Source of the DNA: UMGS1696 sp964621165
Lineage (GTDB): Bacteria > Bacillota > Clostridia > Oscillospirales > CAG-272
Assembly: GCA_964621165.1 (NCBI GenBank)
Contig: CAZULC010000003.1
Location: 62,001 to 126,000, forward strand
Length of the DNA stretch: 64,000 nucleotides
Direction: 5' to 3'
Part shown: positions 9,457-18,887 of the stretch, one piece after another
Numbering within the stretch: position 1 is the first letter of the stretch
Layout: the number at the start of each line of letters is the position of its first letter
Program-made: the position numbers and the translations under genes
Notes under the pieces: model-generated
Told to the model about the DNA's origin: nothing
What the model saw: only the letters and a program-made list of their open reading frames with translations
Database searches by the model: none

Positions 9457-10914
9457 TTATTCCATCTCCTCAAAATTCGCGATCATCTTCTCCAATGATT
9501 TGCCAGCCGCTTTTTCCTTTGATTTATAGTACGACGCGACTTCCTGGGTGCTTTCGAGTATGTCACCGAGGATATTGTTCATCAGCAGGTCATATCCATA
9601 AGCAAAACCTATGGTTCTCGTGTCCGAGATAAGCTGGAGCATTTCTGCGTCGTCCGGTGCGTCAGCCGCTCTTGACTTAAGCGCAACCTCAAAGTACGCC
9701 GGAAGCACATGGTTGTAGTTGTAGCAGCTCATTGCCTCGCAGATTGTGCCGACTATTTCCTGCTGCTCTCCCATGACGGTTTTTGGAATTGCCCACGGCA
9801 CGTCTGTACAGCAGTTTATGTAGTTTTCCTGATTCTCATCCAGCTTTGGAGTGGGCAGGAAGCCGTATTTTATGTCGCTGATTCTGATGTAGTCGTAAGC
9901 GTCGCCGACCTGTGTATAGGCAAACAGTGCGTTTCCTTTTTCAAACATGTCCGTGCCAAAGTCGCCGCTTGACACATACCTGTCCTTGTTTGTCAGCTCA
10001 CGCATGATGTTCACAAATTTGTCCACTCTGTCCACGTCAAAGTCCATGTAGATTTCGCCGTTTGCGTCATGTCTGTACACGGGCAGATCGACGCTTTCCT
10101 GGAGACAATACCATGTCTGACTGCCGGATGTGAATCCAACCTTGTCTTTTTCGTTCATCTTGCCGTTGCCGTCATAGTCGTAGGAAACGTCCTCGGTTAG
10201 CGAATTCAGAGTGTCGAGAGTCCACGTGCCCTCGCGAACCATGTCGTAGAGCGAATCCATGTGAAGATCCTCCGCCCATTCCTTGTTGTATATAATGGCA
10301 CGGGTCCAGTGCAGTCCACAGTAGCTTATGTAGCTAGAAGCCGCGTACATCTTGCCGGCGATAGTCCATGACTCAACTGTGTTGTCAGGCCACCACGGCT
10401 TGTCAAAATTGAACTGTTCAAAGTCGTACATGTTGCGCAGCAGTCCCTCCTTGCCCAACCCCAATGTGTTTTTATCTTGACCGATAAGAATGTCAAAGGC
10501 GTCGTCTCCCGCGTTGATGGCGGTTCTCGAGGTGTTCATTCCGTCCGTCTCGTTGCCTGTTTCAATCCACGATATCGCGGTGTCGAATCTGTCCTCAATG
10601 TTTATCTTGGATTCATACAGCGCGTCGTTAACTGGAACGCCGGTGTAATCGTCAAAGGTCATATAGGTGGCCAGTTCTTTATTGTAGAATTGACATGACA
10701 GTATGCGGAAAGCGTAGCCGTCGAATTTTACGTCGGGCAGGTCGTCGCTGATGTATTCGGTCTCGTTGACGCTTTCGGCCTCTGTCTCCGAATAAGGATT
10801 TGCGGTTGGAACAGGCTCAGTCTCATCCGTTGCGGTCTCAGAACATGAAACCAAACATGACGACAGCATTAATATGCTCAGAGCGAGTGCCAGTATTTGC
10901 TGATGTTTTTTCAT
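9457..10914 (-). CDS. Extracellular solute-binding lipoprotein (family 1-like), orphan
   Basis: A 485-residue lipoprotein. Residues 1-24 form a lipoprotein signal with the lipobox LVSC, followed by a Thr/Glu-rich linker and then a periplasmic-binding-protein-like fold. The pattern (FDILIGQD, a PWW block, TWTLDTLNSLTEDV, the Asp/Gly-rich loop DYDGNGKMNEKD and PTPKLDENQENY) is that of Clostridia sugar-type binding proteins. The role is capture of a carbohydrate outside the cell for an ABC importer. No permease or ATPase gene lies beside it, so it must share a distant transporter. It resembles the protein at 32639. It has its own consensus promoter, a terminator and an unusual structured leader. 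Confidence 0.88.
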   Translation of the reverse strand: MKKHQQILALALSILMLSSCLVSCSETATDETEPVPTANPYSETEAESVNETEYISDDLPDVKFDGYAFRILSCQFYNKELATYMTFDDYTGVPVNDALYESKINIEDRFDTAISWIETGNETDGMNTSRTAINAGDDAFDILIGQDKNTLGLGKEGLLRNMYDFEQFNFDKPWWPDNTVESWTIAGKMYAASSYISYCGLHWTRAIIYNKEWAEDLHMDSLYDMVREGTWTLDTLNSLTEDVSYDYDGNGKMNEKDKVGFTSGSQTWYCLQESVDLPVYRHDANGEIYMDFDVDRVDKFVNIMRELTNKDRYVSSGDFGTDMFEKGNALFAYTQVGDAYDYIRISDIKYGFLPTPKLDENQENYINCCTDVPWAIPKTVMGEQQEIVGTICEAMSCYNYNHVLPAYFEVALKSRAADAPDDAEMLQLISDTRTIGFAYGYDLLMNNILGDILESTQEVASYYKSKEKAAGKSLEKMIANFEEME

Positions 10915-10938
10915 TGAACTATACTCCTTTTTTATTAA

Positions 10939-10982
10939 GTAATCACCAAATAAGCTCTGCGATTACTAAATTTTATTTGGTG
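10939..10982 (-). promoter_or_regulatory. Leader with two mutually exclusive hairpins before the solute-binding protein
   Basis: In transcript order the segments are CACCAAAUAA, AGUAAUC, UUAUUUGGUG and (G)AUUACU. Segment 1 pairs perfectly with 3 (10 bp) and segment 2 with 4 (6-7 bp). The pairings interleave, so one hairpin disrupts the other. The element begins just after the promoter (-10 box at 10996-11001) and ends about 10 bases before the AGGAG ribosome site. It could be an RNA switch, a transcript stabiliser or a DNA operator. Confidence 0.45.
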
Positions 10983-10995
10983 TGTTGCTGATTAT

Positions 10996-11024
10996 ATTAT
11001 AGTCAATCAAAAAGGCAATGTCAA
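10996..11024 (-). promoter_or_regulatory. Consensus SigA promoter of the solute-binding lipoprotein
   Basis: Minus-strand TTGACA (complement of 11019-11024) and TATAAT (complement of 10996-11001), 17-nt spacer. Between here and 11344 on the plus strand I see only a possible -10 (TATAAT at 11112) with no convincing -35. Confidence 0.8.
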
Positions 11025-11344
11025 CATACAAATGTGTAAAAAGACAAAATTTGACCATAAAATGTTGCAAAAAGGCCAGTAAAAAGGGGTGCAATTTTGT
11101 GCGAAATGAGTTATAATAGAGTATACGAAAAAACTCATAAAAACATTATGGAATATGCCCTCTCAAAAAGTCATCAGACATGAAGAAATTGGTGTATGAT
11201 GTTAAACATAATTGCGTAATGAAAATTCATTCGACTGAAAAAATGATACCTTTTGAATATGAAAAAAGTATAAACCAAATTTTGTCCTATTTCGATAAAA
11301 TAATGTCCAGCCTGCGGTTGAAAAAGAGGAAGAAAGACGTAATA

Positions 11345-13021
11345 ATGAAGCCTGAGACAATATTTCCGCTGTGTTGTACAATAATGCTGATTTTGTTTCT
11401 TTTGTCGTCGTGTACTCCGAAGTTGACGGAGGGAGATGGCGCGCTTGCGGAAACATCCGGTTCTGAGCCTGACTACCCCAAATATTCGGTCAGCCCACCT
11501 GCATGGGCGGCGGAAGTAAACTTCGACAGCAATGATTCCTCCGAAAAAGCAGTGACGAGAGCTGACGGTCAATCAACCATGTATGTGGACTCTTATGACG
11601 AAAACTTCGGCGCGGTTACGAAAATCACGGCTTACGCTGAGGACAACGAAAACTTCCCCTGCGATATCGTCGGTTATAAGGACGCGAAGACCCTCACCTA
11701 CTGGCTCTTTCTTCCATGCACAGCGAACCTTTCAGAAATCAAAGTCCGAACGCTTCACGAAAACAACACGGAGACCGGCGTGTACACCCTTGACTTCACC
11801 GAAAAAGAGTACGGCGTGAATATGGGTCAGGATTACTTCACCGTCGAAGCAATGCAGTCGGACATCCCAAGCCTGTTTATCGAAATAGACGAGAGCGAGG
11901 GGAGCATCAATAAAATGAACTCGGACCCAAACCACACCACCTTCTGCTTCGGCGAACTGACGCTTCTTGTGACCGACGGGCTGGCAAAAGAGCGCGGCTG
12001 GAAAACGGAGTATAAGTCAAAGGAAAACGATTACTCGACTCCGGGAAGCATAAAGATGCGCGGACGGGGTAACTGGACATGGAATCAGGATAAAAAGCCG
12101 TATCAGATTACATTTGAGAAGAAGACTGACCTGCTCGGCATGGGAGAAGCTAAAAACTACCTGCTGCTCGCTAATGTAATGGACGCGTCACTTCTGCGGA
12201 ACCAGATTTTCTACGACCTTGCGGATGAAATGGGACTTGCGTTTTCGCCGGATATAGAACCTGTCGACGTGTTCCTGAACGGTGAGTACATGGGTTCATA
12301 TTCGCTCTCGGAAAAAGTGGAGGTTGGCGAAAACCGCGTCGACATTGACAAAGACGGGGACTTCCTTCTTGAGCTTGACCATTACTATTTCAACGAGACC
12401 TACACCTTCGAGACAAACTGCGGATATCACTTCACCATGCACAACCGTGAGGATGAGGAGAGCCTTAAAGAAATAAACAAAATCATTAACAAAATCGAGA
12501 GAAGCGTCTGCAGCGAGGACAGCACCGACTACATGGACTGCATTGACGTGGATTCGTGGGTGAAATACTGGTGGATTCAGGACCTTTCCCGCAACAACGA
12601 CACCTTCATCGGAAGCAATTTCTTCTACTACGCCGCATCCGAGGAAAAGCTCTACGCCGGTCCAATCTGGGATATGGACAACACTCTTGGAATCTGGGGA
12701 AGCGGGGAAAATCTCATGTCAAAGGGCTGGCACTCCGACGACCGGGGCTGGCTTGGACATCTCTACAAAAATCCTGCTTTTAACTCGGCTTTAGTCGATT
12801 ACTACACAAACGGCGGACTCAGGGAGCTTTTCGCTTCACTTCCGGATAAAATCGATGGATACGCCGCATACATCGAAAAAAGCTACCGGATGAACTACAT
12901 AGTAAACAGAAAGCAATATTTTGTGGACTGCGGCTGCGAGACCTTTGAAGACGACATAGCTTACCTCAAAAATTTTATAACCGACCGGCTTGATTGGTAC
13001 GACAAAAGACTCGCGAAGTAA
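11345..13021 (+). CDS. CotH-kinase family lipoprotein
   Basis: A CotH-type protein of the Fam20C-like secretory kinase family. In Bacillus CotH phosphorylates spore-coat proteins; many Clostridia have extracellular lipoprotein versions of unknown target. The family core is seen at about residues 235-340: MRGRGNWTW, KKPYQITFEKKTDLLG, WLLLAN-like YLLLANVMD, EPVDVFLNGEYMGSYSLSEK and DFLLELD. Later comes GPIWDMDNTLG. I place the start at 11345 because it begins a lipoprotein signal (lipobox LLSSC) after a GAGGA site. An in-frame ATG at 11180 would add 55 charged residues in front of the signal and has no ribosome site. The jelly-roll lipoprotein gene follows 106 bases downstream. Confidence 0.9.
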   Translation: MKPETIFPLCCTIMLILFLLSSCTPKLTEGDGALAETSGSEPDYPKYSVSPPAWAAEVNFDSNDSSEKAVTRADGQSTMYVDSYDENFGAVTKITAYAEDNENFPCDIVGYKDAKTLTYWLFLPCTANLSEIKVRTLHENNTETGVYTLDFTEKEYGVNMGQDYFTVEAMQSDIPSLFIEIDESEGSINKMNSDPNHTTFCFGELTLLVTDGLAKERGWKTEYKSKENDYSTPGSIKMRGRGNWTWNQDKKPYQITFEKKTDLLGMGEAKNYLLLANVMDASLLRNQIFYDLADEMGLAFSPDIEPVDVFLNGEYMGSYSLSEKVEVGENRVDIDKDGDFLLELDHYYFNETYTFETNCGYHFTMHNREDEESLKEINKIINKIERSVCSEDSTDYMDCIDVDSWVKYWWIQDLSRNNDTFIGSNFFYYAASEEKLYAGPIWDMDNTLGIWGSGENLMSKGWHSDDRGWLGHLYKNPAFNSALVDYYTNGGLRELFASLPDKIDGYAAYIEKSYRMNYIVNRKQYFVDCGCETFEDDIAYLKNFITDRLDWYDKRLAK

Positions 13022-13127
13022 CATCAGCTTGAAACAAATCAAATATATAAAACAGTATCAAATCAGCTCTCAGGCAGTAAGGGCTGTTTAGATAAAATAA
13101 CCAAAATAATCAGGAGGAAATAAAAAA

Positions 13128-14477
13128 ATGAAAAAACTGCTATCATTGATCCTGTGCGCTCTCATGATCTCCATGAGCTTTGCGTCCTGCGCAGGAAAGG
13201 AAGACCAAGAGGGAAGCGGTTCGCCGGACAATCAGACAGAAGCCGTCACTGAAGGCTCCACACCTGAAACGGAAGCCGCAACCGACGCTCCCGAAGCCCA
13301 AACTGAGCCGGCAGAAACTGAACCAGAGGCATATGTCTACACTCCCGACCCGAGCAATAAGTACACCGGAGGAGTCGGAGTTGGAACATATTCCACAAGC
13401 CTGACCTACAAGAGCGTCAAGGTAGTCAACAACGCTGACCGTGAAGTCCTGCTTGACACAAAGTTCGAAAACCTCGACGGCTGGAATTATGTAACAACGA
13501 GCGGCGGCTCATGGGATTCAAGCAACACCGGAGACTGGGCTGTAGGTGATGACGGCGTTACCTTTGCTGACACCAGCTCCACAGGCGCGACAATCTGGTA
13601 CGGCGACACCCAGTGGGGCAACTACAATCTTCAGGTAAAAGGCGTTGCTAACGAAGGTGCTGAGGCTCTAAGAGTATTCTTTGCCTACAAGGACACCGAC
13701 AACTATTATGTATTCAACATCGGCGGCTGGAACAACACCGTAGCCTGCGTTCAGTGCGTGGTTGACGGAGTTGAAACAGTAACTGACAAGATACCGATTC
13801 ACCTCAATTATGGCGAGGAGTACATGGTATCGGTCAACGTAGGTCCCAGCGTTGTAAACGGATTCCTCAACGGCGAGCAGCTGTTCAGTATCGGCGGAGA
13901 AGAACCTGACAGTCCTTTCGTTGGCGCGGCTGGATTCGGTCACTGGTCAACGGAGGCGTATATCGACAACATCAAGGTTGTAAGCTTTGACGATGGAAGC
14001 GTGCTTTACGAAAACGACTTCGCCGACGAGAGCAAGCTTGAGGATCTGAAACACGACCTCGCCACATATTCCGATGGCACCTACAGAGGAAGCGAAGAAT
14101 GCTTTGAGTGGGAAGACGGAACGCTCCACCAGACAGACTCATCCACAACAGGCGTAATTTCATACTTCGGCGATACGTCATGGAGCAACTACATTTATTC
14201 AATTGACGTTATGCCGGTTGCCGGTACTGAAGGCGCTACAATTCTCGGAGCAATCGACCTCGATACTCCAAGCTACGTGCTTTACAATTGCGGCGGATGG
14301 TCCAATACAAAGGGCTGCTGGCAGACCTACAACGCAGGAACAAATCAAGCGTATGACGGTGATGGACTTGACAAGAGCCTTACATATAACGAATGGCACA
14401 CACTGCAGCTTGTAGTACTCGATTACGCAATCTTCTCCTACATCGACGGCGAATTCTGTCAGTCATGGTGGAACTGA
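13128..14477 (+). CDS. Lipoprotein with two concanavalin-like modules
   Basis: A 449-residue exported protein with a lipoprotein signal (lipobox FASC), a Thr/Glu/Pro-rich linker to about residue 80, then two related modules at about 105-285 and 290-449. Repeats of the same positions show in both: WYGDTQWGNYNLQV against YFGDTSWSNYIYSI, and VFNIGGWNNT against LYNCGGWSNT. This is the style of LamG/3-keto-disaccharide-hydrolase-like jelly rolls, which usually bind or cleave glycans. No catalytic residues can be assigned. A strong ribosome site (AGGAGG) precedes the start and a clear terminator follows. It may be surface-displayed together with the CotH lipoprotein. Confidence 0.8.
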   Translation: MKKLLSLILCALMISMSFASCAGKEDQEGSGSPDNQTEAVTEGSTPETEAATDAPEAQTEPAETEPEAYVYTPDPSNKYTGGVGVGTYSTSLTYKSVKVVNNADREVLLDTKFENLDGWNYVTTSGGSWDSSNTGDWAVGDDGVTFADTSSTGATIWYGDTQWGNYNLQVKGVANEGAEALRVFFAYKDTDNYYVFNIGGWNNTVACVQCVVDGVETVTDKIPIHLNYGEEYMVSVNVGPSVVNGFLNGEQLFSIGGEEPDSPFVGAAGFGHWSTEAYIDNIKVVSFDDGSVLYENDFADESKLEDLKHDLATYSDGTYRGSEECFEWEDGTLHQTDSSTTGVISYFGDTSWSNYIYSIDVMPVAGTEGATILGAIDLDTPSYVLYNCGGWSNTKGCWQTYNAGTNQAYDGDGLDKSLTYNEWHTLQLVVLDYAIFSYIDGEFCQSWWN

Positions 14478-14542
14478 TAAAGCAGGTTTGCGTATAACGG
14501 GAAATATCAGCCGCGTGATAAAATTTAATGAAGCATAAAAGT

Positions 14543-14579
14543 AAAAACCTCCTGTTAAATAAAACAACGGGAGGTTTTA
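14543..14579. terminator. Strong rho-independent terminator
   Basis: AAAACCTCCTGTT stem, short A-rich loop, AACGGGAGGTTTT. It ends the lipoprotein transcript and is nearly symmetric, with A and T runs on its two sides. Confidence 0.85.
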
Positions 14580-14680
14580 CTATTGCTTTTTATAAAAAAA
14601 TTCATTTTTGAGTACGAGTCCGGCGAGGCTCATGTTATGCAGGATAGGCAGAATTATTCATATAAAAATGTAAAAATACC

Positions 14681-14709
14681 TTGACTTTCCCTTTATTCTA
14701 TGTTATAAT
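14681..14709 (+). promoter_or_regulatory. SigA promoter before the 50-codon ORF and ABC pseudogenes
   Basis: TTGACT (14681-14686) and TATAAT (14704-14709), 17-nt spacer. A GGGAGGA ribosome site follows at 14719-14725. Confidence 0.8.
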
Positions 14710-14729
14710 ACAAACGAAGGGAGGACAGG

Positions 14730-14882
14730 ATGAATAATTACATCAAAAAAATACGACATATAACATCAAGTAAATCCCAAGCAAAGGCTTGTTTCAAGTC
14801 TCAGCCGTGGTTATTACTTGATTTTTTTGTTGCGTTTATTAATTCATCCTCCCTGAAAATATATTTTATGGAGGTTTTGTAA
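14730..14882 (+). CDS. Unknown 50-residue protein, first gene of a decayed ABC exporter operon
   Basis: Open from ATG 14730 to TAA 14882, with a near-ideal promoter and ribosome site in front, so it is very probably translated. It is basic at the N-terminus, has one Cys (residue 21) and a hydrophobic centre around LLLDFFVAF. It could be a secreted or RiPP-like peptide precursor for the exporters behind it. It also shares short stretches (KIRHIT, FKSQPWLLL) with the N-terminus of the next gene (KRHIT, LFSSQPVLAV). It may therefore instead be the stump of a deleted third exporter. No double-glycine or other leader motif is visible. Function unknown. Confidence 0.5.
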   Translation: MNNYIKKIRHITSSKSQAKACFKSQPWLLLDFFVAFINSSSLKIYFMEVL

Positions 14883-14885
14883 TTA

Positions 14886-16703
14886 TTGAATAAGATTAAG
14901 CGGCACATTACCAACGTGAAAAAATCCTGCACAGCGGAATGGTATGTGGTAAAGCTGCTGTTTTCATCCCAGCCGGTATTAGCAGTGTTGTACATCATTT
15001 TCCACACGCTGAGCTATCCTGTTTCTCTCGTCAATATCTTCCTTTGGAAGGAGGTGCTGGACGCCCTGACTGAAGGGAAAAACACGGATTTGAAGCGCAT
15101 AATATTTTTAGTATGTCTGTACCTGCTTCTGACGATTTTTATATCCTGCTTGGGCAAAATCAATTTTGGTATAATCCGCCCAGCCTTGTATATGAAATCC
15201 CAAAAGCAGCTGGACGAGCGCATTATGAAGAAAATGTCAGAGCTGGATTTATCCTTTTTTGACGAACCCGAAAATCAGGATATGCTCCAGGTTGCTCAGA
15301 ACAGCAAGCAGCAGGTCAGCGACGCCATGACATATTTTGTCCGCGAGTCTGTCAATACTGTTACATTTGTTATAGGGCTGGACTGTTTTCTCTCAATTTA
15401 GACTGTAGTCGGATATGCGTATTTGCTGACAAATCTACCGAGTGTCCTGATCAACCATAACAATAATGTGAAAATGGATCGTTTATCAATCAGAAGTGTT
15501 TCGGAAAATCGGGAAAAGGACTATTATCGGAGTCTGCTGACAACGAGCAGCTACGCAAAGGATTTACGGCTGTATAATCTGCGCACATACTGGCTGGAAA
15601 AATACCAAAACATATGGAATAAGCTTAGAGCTGAGCGTGCGAAAATTTTCACCCGCGGCGTAATGCTCTCGGGCATATCCCTCTTGTTGTCAGCCGCGGG
15701 AAGTATTCTTATTGTAGTATATTCCTCATATTCGGTGCTGAAAGGCGGAATGACAATCGGCACATTAACTATGTTTTTGTCCTTCGCGGAAAAATCCAAA
15801 GTATGTTTTTGGCATTATGTCATTCCTTTCCCAATCATATCAAGGTCACGATTCCTCATATTCTTCGTTTTATGGAATTTTTGTCCCTTCCTTTTCAGAA
15901 TATCAAGGGAGAGGAGCCAATCGAACAGAAACCCCCGTCAATTGAGTTTCAGAATGTTTCCTTCCATTATCCAAATGATGAGAAGAATGTTCTGCAAAAC
16001 CTGAATTTAACCATTGCTCCCGGTAAAAAAGTCCTTTTGGTAGGGCAGAACGGCTCAAGAAAGACCACAATCATGAAATTGCTGCTCAGGTTTTACCGAC
16101 CGACAGAAGGTCAGATTCTGATTAACGGCAAAAATATAGAATCTTATTCGCAAAAAGAATTATATCGTGTTTTCAGCGTATGCTTCCAATAAACTGAGCA
16201 ATATGCCATGACCCTGCGGGAAAATATCGCAATATTCGACGTTGACAGGATAGATGAAACGGAATCCATAAAGTCGGCTGCCCATAAGGCTGAGGTTGAC
16301 GCGATTTACAAGTCCCTTCCCGAGGGCCTTGACGCGGACTTGACAAAGAGCTTCAAACAGTAAAGGTCATGTGCTGTCCGGCGGGCAGTGGCAGAAGATT
16401 GGGCTGTCAAGAGTGTTTTAAGTGACTCAGTCTTTATGATTTTTGACGAACCTTCATCCCTTGAATCCGGACGCTGAAAACTTCGTGTTTGAATCCATCA
16501 GGACCTTGTGTCAGAACAAAGGCGGATTGATTATCTCCTGCAGGCTGACCGCAGTTCCTTTGGCGGACGAAATTATATTCTTGAATGATGGAAAAATCAG
16601 CGAAGCCGGAACGCACAGTGAATCAATTAAACATAACGGTGAATATGCTAACATGTACCGACTGCAGGCTGACAAATATAAACTGATCAAGAAGGAGGCA
16701 TAA
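14886..16703 (+). pseudogene. ABC exporter half-transporter, heavily degraded
   Basis: The remains of a ~600-residue ABC exporter starting with TTG at 14886 behind a GGAGG site. Lesions seen in order: in-frame TAG at 15399; frame change near 15800; Walker A mutated to GQNGSRKTT (the invariant Gly before Lys is Arg); in-frame TAA at 16190; a stop and frame change near 16362 just before LSGGQWQK; a frame change near 16420 before FMIFDEPSS; and another near 16455. The final fragment (16443-16703) carries the D-loop to C-terminus. The fragments together cover the full family length, so this is point decay rather than large deletion. Confidence 0.9.
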
Positions 16704-16706
16704 ATC

Positions 16707-18510
16707 ATGACTGAAATAAAGAAGCAAATCAAATACGTCATTCAGGCGACAAAGCTGATTTATATGGCGTCGGGGAAATATTACATATGGATTTTTCTCC
16801 TGAGTCTGCGCCTGTCCGTTCTGCCGTATGTACCGATGTTTTTATGACGTTCCCTATTGAATGCTTTGACGGCGGAAAGTAAAGACAGTCATGCAGTGGT
16901 ATTTTTCATAGGATGCTACTGCCTCAGTGTTTTTCTGTCGGGACTATTCAACCGTATCTATAGAATAGTTTCCTACCAATATAACGACAGAGTGGACTAT
17001 TATATAGATAATCTTCTGATTGAAAAGATTGCGGGGGCGGATATTTCCTTCTTTGACAGCAGTGAAATTGCGGACAAGCTCAGGAATGCCTCCAACTATA
17101 TGCGCGGCACAACAAAATCAATCGTCATGTTTATATTCTACATAATGCAGAGCTTCCTCAGAATTGCGGTTTCCGTTTTGATTATGATAGAACTGGATTA
17201 TAAAGTCCTGCCGCTCATTCTTCTGTTTAGAGTGGTTCCGATATTGACGCAGAAAAAGAACAGGGAGGAGCAGTACAATTTTAATAAAGAGCAGTTAATG
17301 AGACAGAGAAAAATGGATTACATAAAAGAACTGTTTTTCAGTGGCGCAAAATATGAGCTTCGTCTGTATGTATGAGTTTAAGGATTTTTTACTCGGAAAA
17401 TATAAAAATGAATGGGATGAGTATTATTCCCAAAACAAAAAGCTGCAAATCCGACTCTGAGGGCGTGAATGTGCTTCTGTATTTATGGAAGTTGGTATCG
17501 AAGCGATTGCGATTTTCTTCTCGGTGGAAAAAATGCTTTCGCAGACGACGACAGGAATCGGCTACGTCACCTATTTTATTTCCACTGTAAATCAAATCAA
17601 GACAAATCTGCTCGGACTTTCGAATATTTATACGCGCTTTACCCAAGAATGTACACAGCTCGACGATATTATGGACTTCATTTCCTACACCCCGAAAACA
17701 GAGATCGGCGGCAGTATGTGTCCGAAGATGAATTGTATCCCGAGAACCACATTAAAAAATGTGTCATTCAAATATCCGAATTTCGACGAATATGTTTTGA
17801 AAAATTGCAGCTTTACCATAAATCCCAGAGAAAAAATCGGTCTGGTTGGAAATAACGGCGCCGGAAAAAGTACGATTGTGAAATTGCTGTGCAGATTCTA
17901 CGATCCGACCGAAGGAGTCATTGAAGTAAATGGAGGTGACGTCAGGGAATATGAGCTGTCAGCACTGCGGCGGCTGTATGGTGTTGTTTCAGGATTATGT
18001 GCGGTACAGCTTTTCCTTGCGGGAAAATATCGCATTGTCGGATATTGAAAAGAAGGATTGATGACCGGAAGATAAATGCCGCAGTGTCCCGCAGCCATGT
18101 GTCCGACTTTGCAGGGGAATGGGATAATGCTATGGAAGCATCTGACCCGGCAGTTCGATAAAGAGGGCAAAGAGCTGGCCGGAGGTCAATGGCAGAGTGT
18201 TTCTTTGGCGAGAGCGTTTTTCCGTGACGCGCCGGTTGTACTGCTTGACGAACCATCCGCCGCACTTGACCCCATTGCGGAGTATGAGATTTTTGAAGAT
18301 TTCGCAAGGCTGTCAAAGGATAAAAGCGCGGTTTTGATTTCCCACCGGCTGTCGAGCATTACGCTGTGTGACAGGATTTTAGTTTTGTCGGACGGACACA
18401 TCATCGAGCAGGGTTCCCACGCGGAGCTGATGAAGCAGAACGGGAGAATACGCTCGACTGTTCAGCCTTCAGGCGAGCAAGTATATGTGAGCTTTGGGAT
18501 TACAATGTGA
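16707..18510 (+). pseudogene. ABC exporter half-transporter, heavily degraded (second of pair)
   Basis: Starts at ATG 16707, four bases after the previous remnant. Membrane-domain fragments read through an in-frame TGA near 16845, a shift near 17372, a TGA near 17458, and shifts near 17990 and 18055. The ATPase motifs are still recognisable: Walker A GNNGAGKST, a Q-loop in a second frame (FQDYVRYSFSLRENIAL), signature LAGGQWQS, Walker B VVLLDEPSAALD and H-loop VLISHRLS. With its neighbour it once made a heterodimeric exporter like the intact pair at 2706-6354. It is followed by about 100 bases in which I see nothing. Confidence 0.9.
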
Positions 18511-18608
18511 TTGAATCAACGCCTATGTTGAAACGCGACTGTTTCCTGTGCCGTGATATACGTCTTATGTAGAGAAAGAAATTCCCGCAGAAGCATACAC
18601 GTCCCGCG

Positions 18609-18887
18609 TCAATTCATATAAGTCCTCGTCCAGTTAACGCCCATGACGTCGCACCATTTCCGTATCTCTCTTCTGAGGCAGATTTTACGGTGCCTGTACC
18701 AATAATCCTCAAGCTCCAGTCGGCGTACAGTCTCACGGAAACGCCGGAACGCACCTTTGCCTTGTATCGCGTCAAGTATTTTATCCTGATATGGTTTTGG
18801 AAGCGAGTACGCAAAGTTTTCCATCAAATCATACTCGTCAATAAAATTACCATACGGAAGCATTATGACGTCGTCCTGTTCACTCAT
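18609..18887 (-). CDS. UPF0158-like protein, C-terminal part
   Basis: A 92-residue reading frame matching the C-terminal half of UPF0158 proteins: an IDEYDLMENF stretch, then the family hallmark GKGAFRRFRETVRRL and EDYWYRHR. Members are usually about 150 residues; their N-terminal half here lies at the end of the upstream DUF1653 frame (STGEIMYFS, ending in SQLKSL). The two frames overlap by the four bases ATGA. The pair is therefore either a coupled split gene or one DUF1653-UPF0158 fusion broken by a one-base change. Function unknown. Confidence 0.6.
   Translation of the reverse strand: MSEQDDVIMLPYGNFIDEYDLMENFAYSLPKPYQDKILDAIQGKGAFRRFRETVRRLELEDYWYRHRKICLRREIRKWCDVMGVNWTRTYMN

Noticed and set aside
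10939..10982. Reading the interleaved stems as a PreQ1-like H-type pseudoknot
   Set aside because: The linker lengths do not fit and the PreQ1 consensus is absent; kept only as alternative hairpins.
11180..11344. 55-residue N-terminal extension of the CotH protein
   Set aside because: No ribosome site, and it would bury the lipoprotein signal peptide that starts at 11345.
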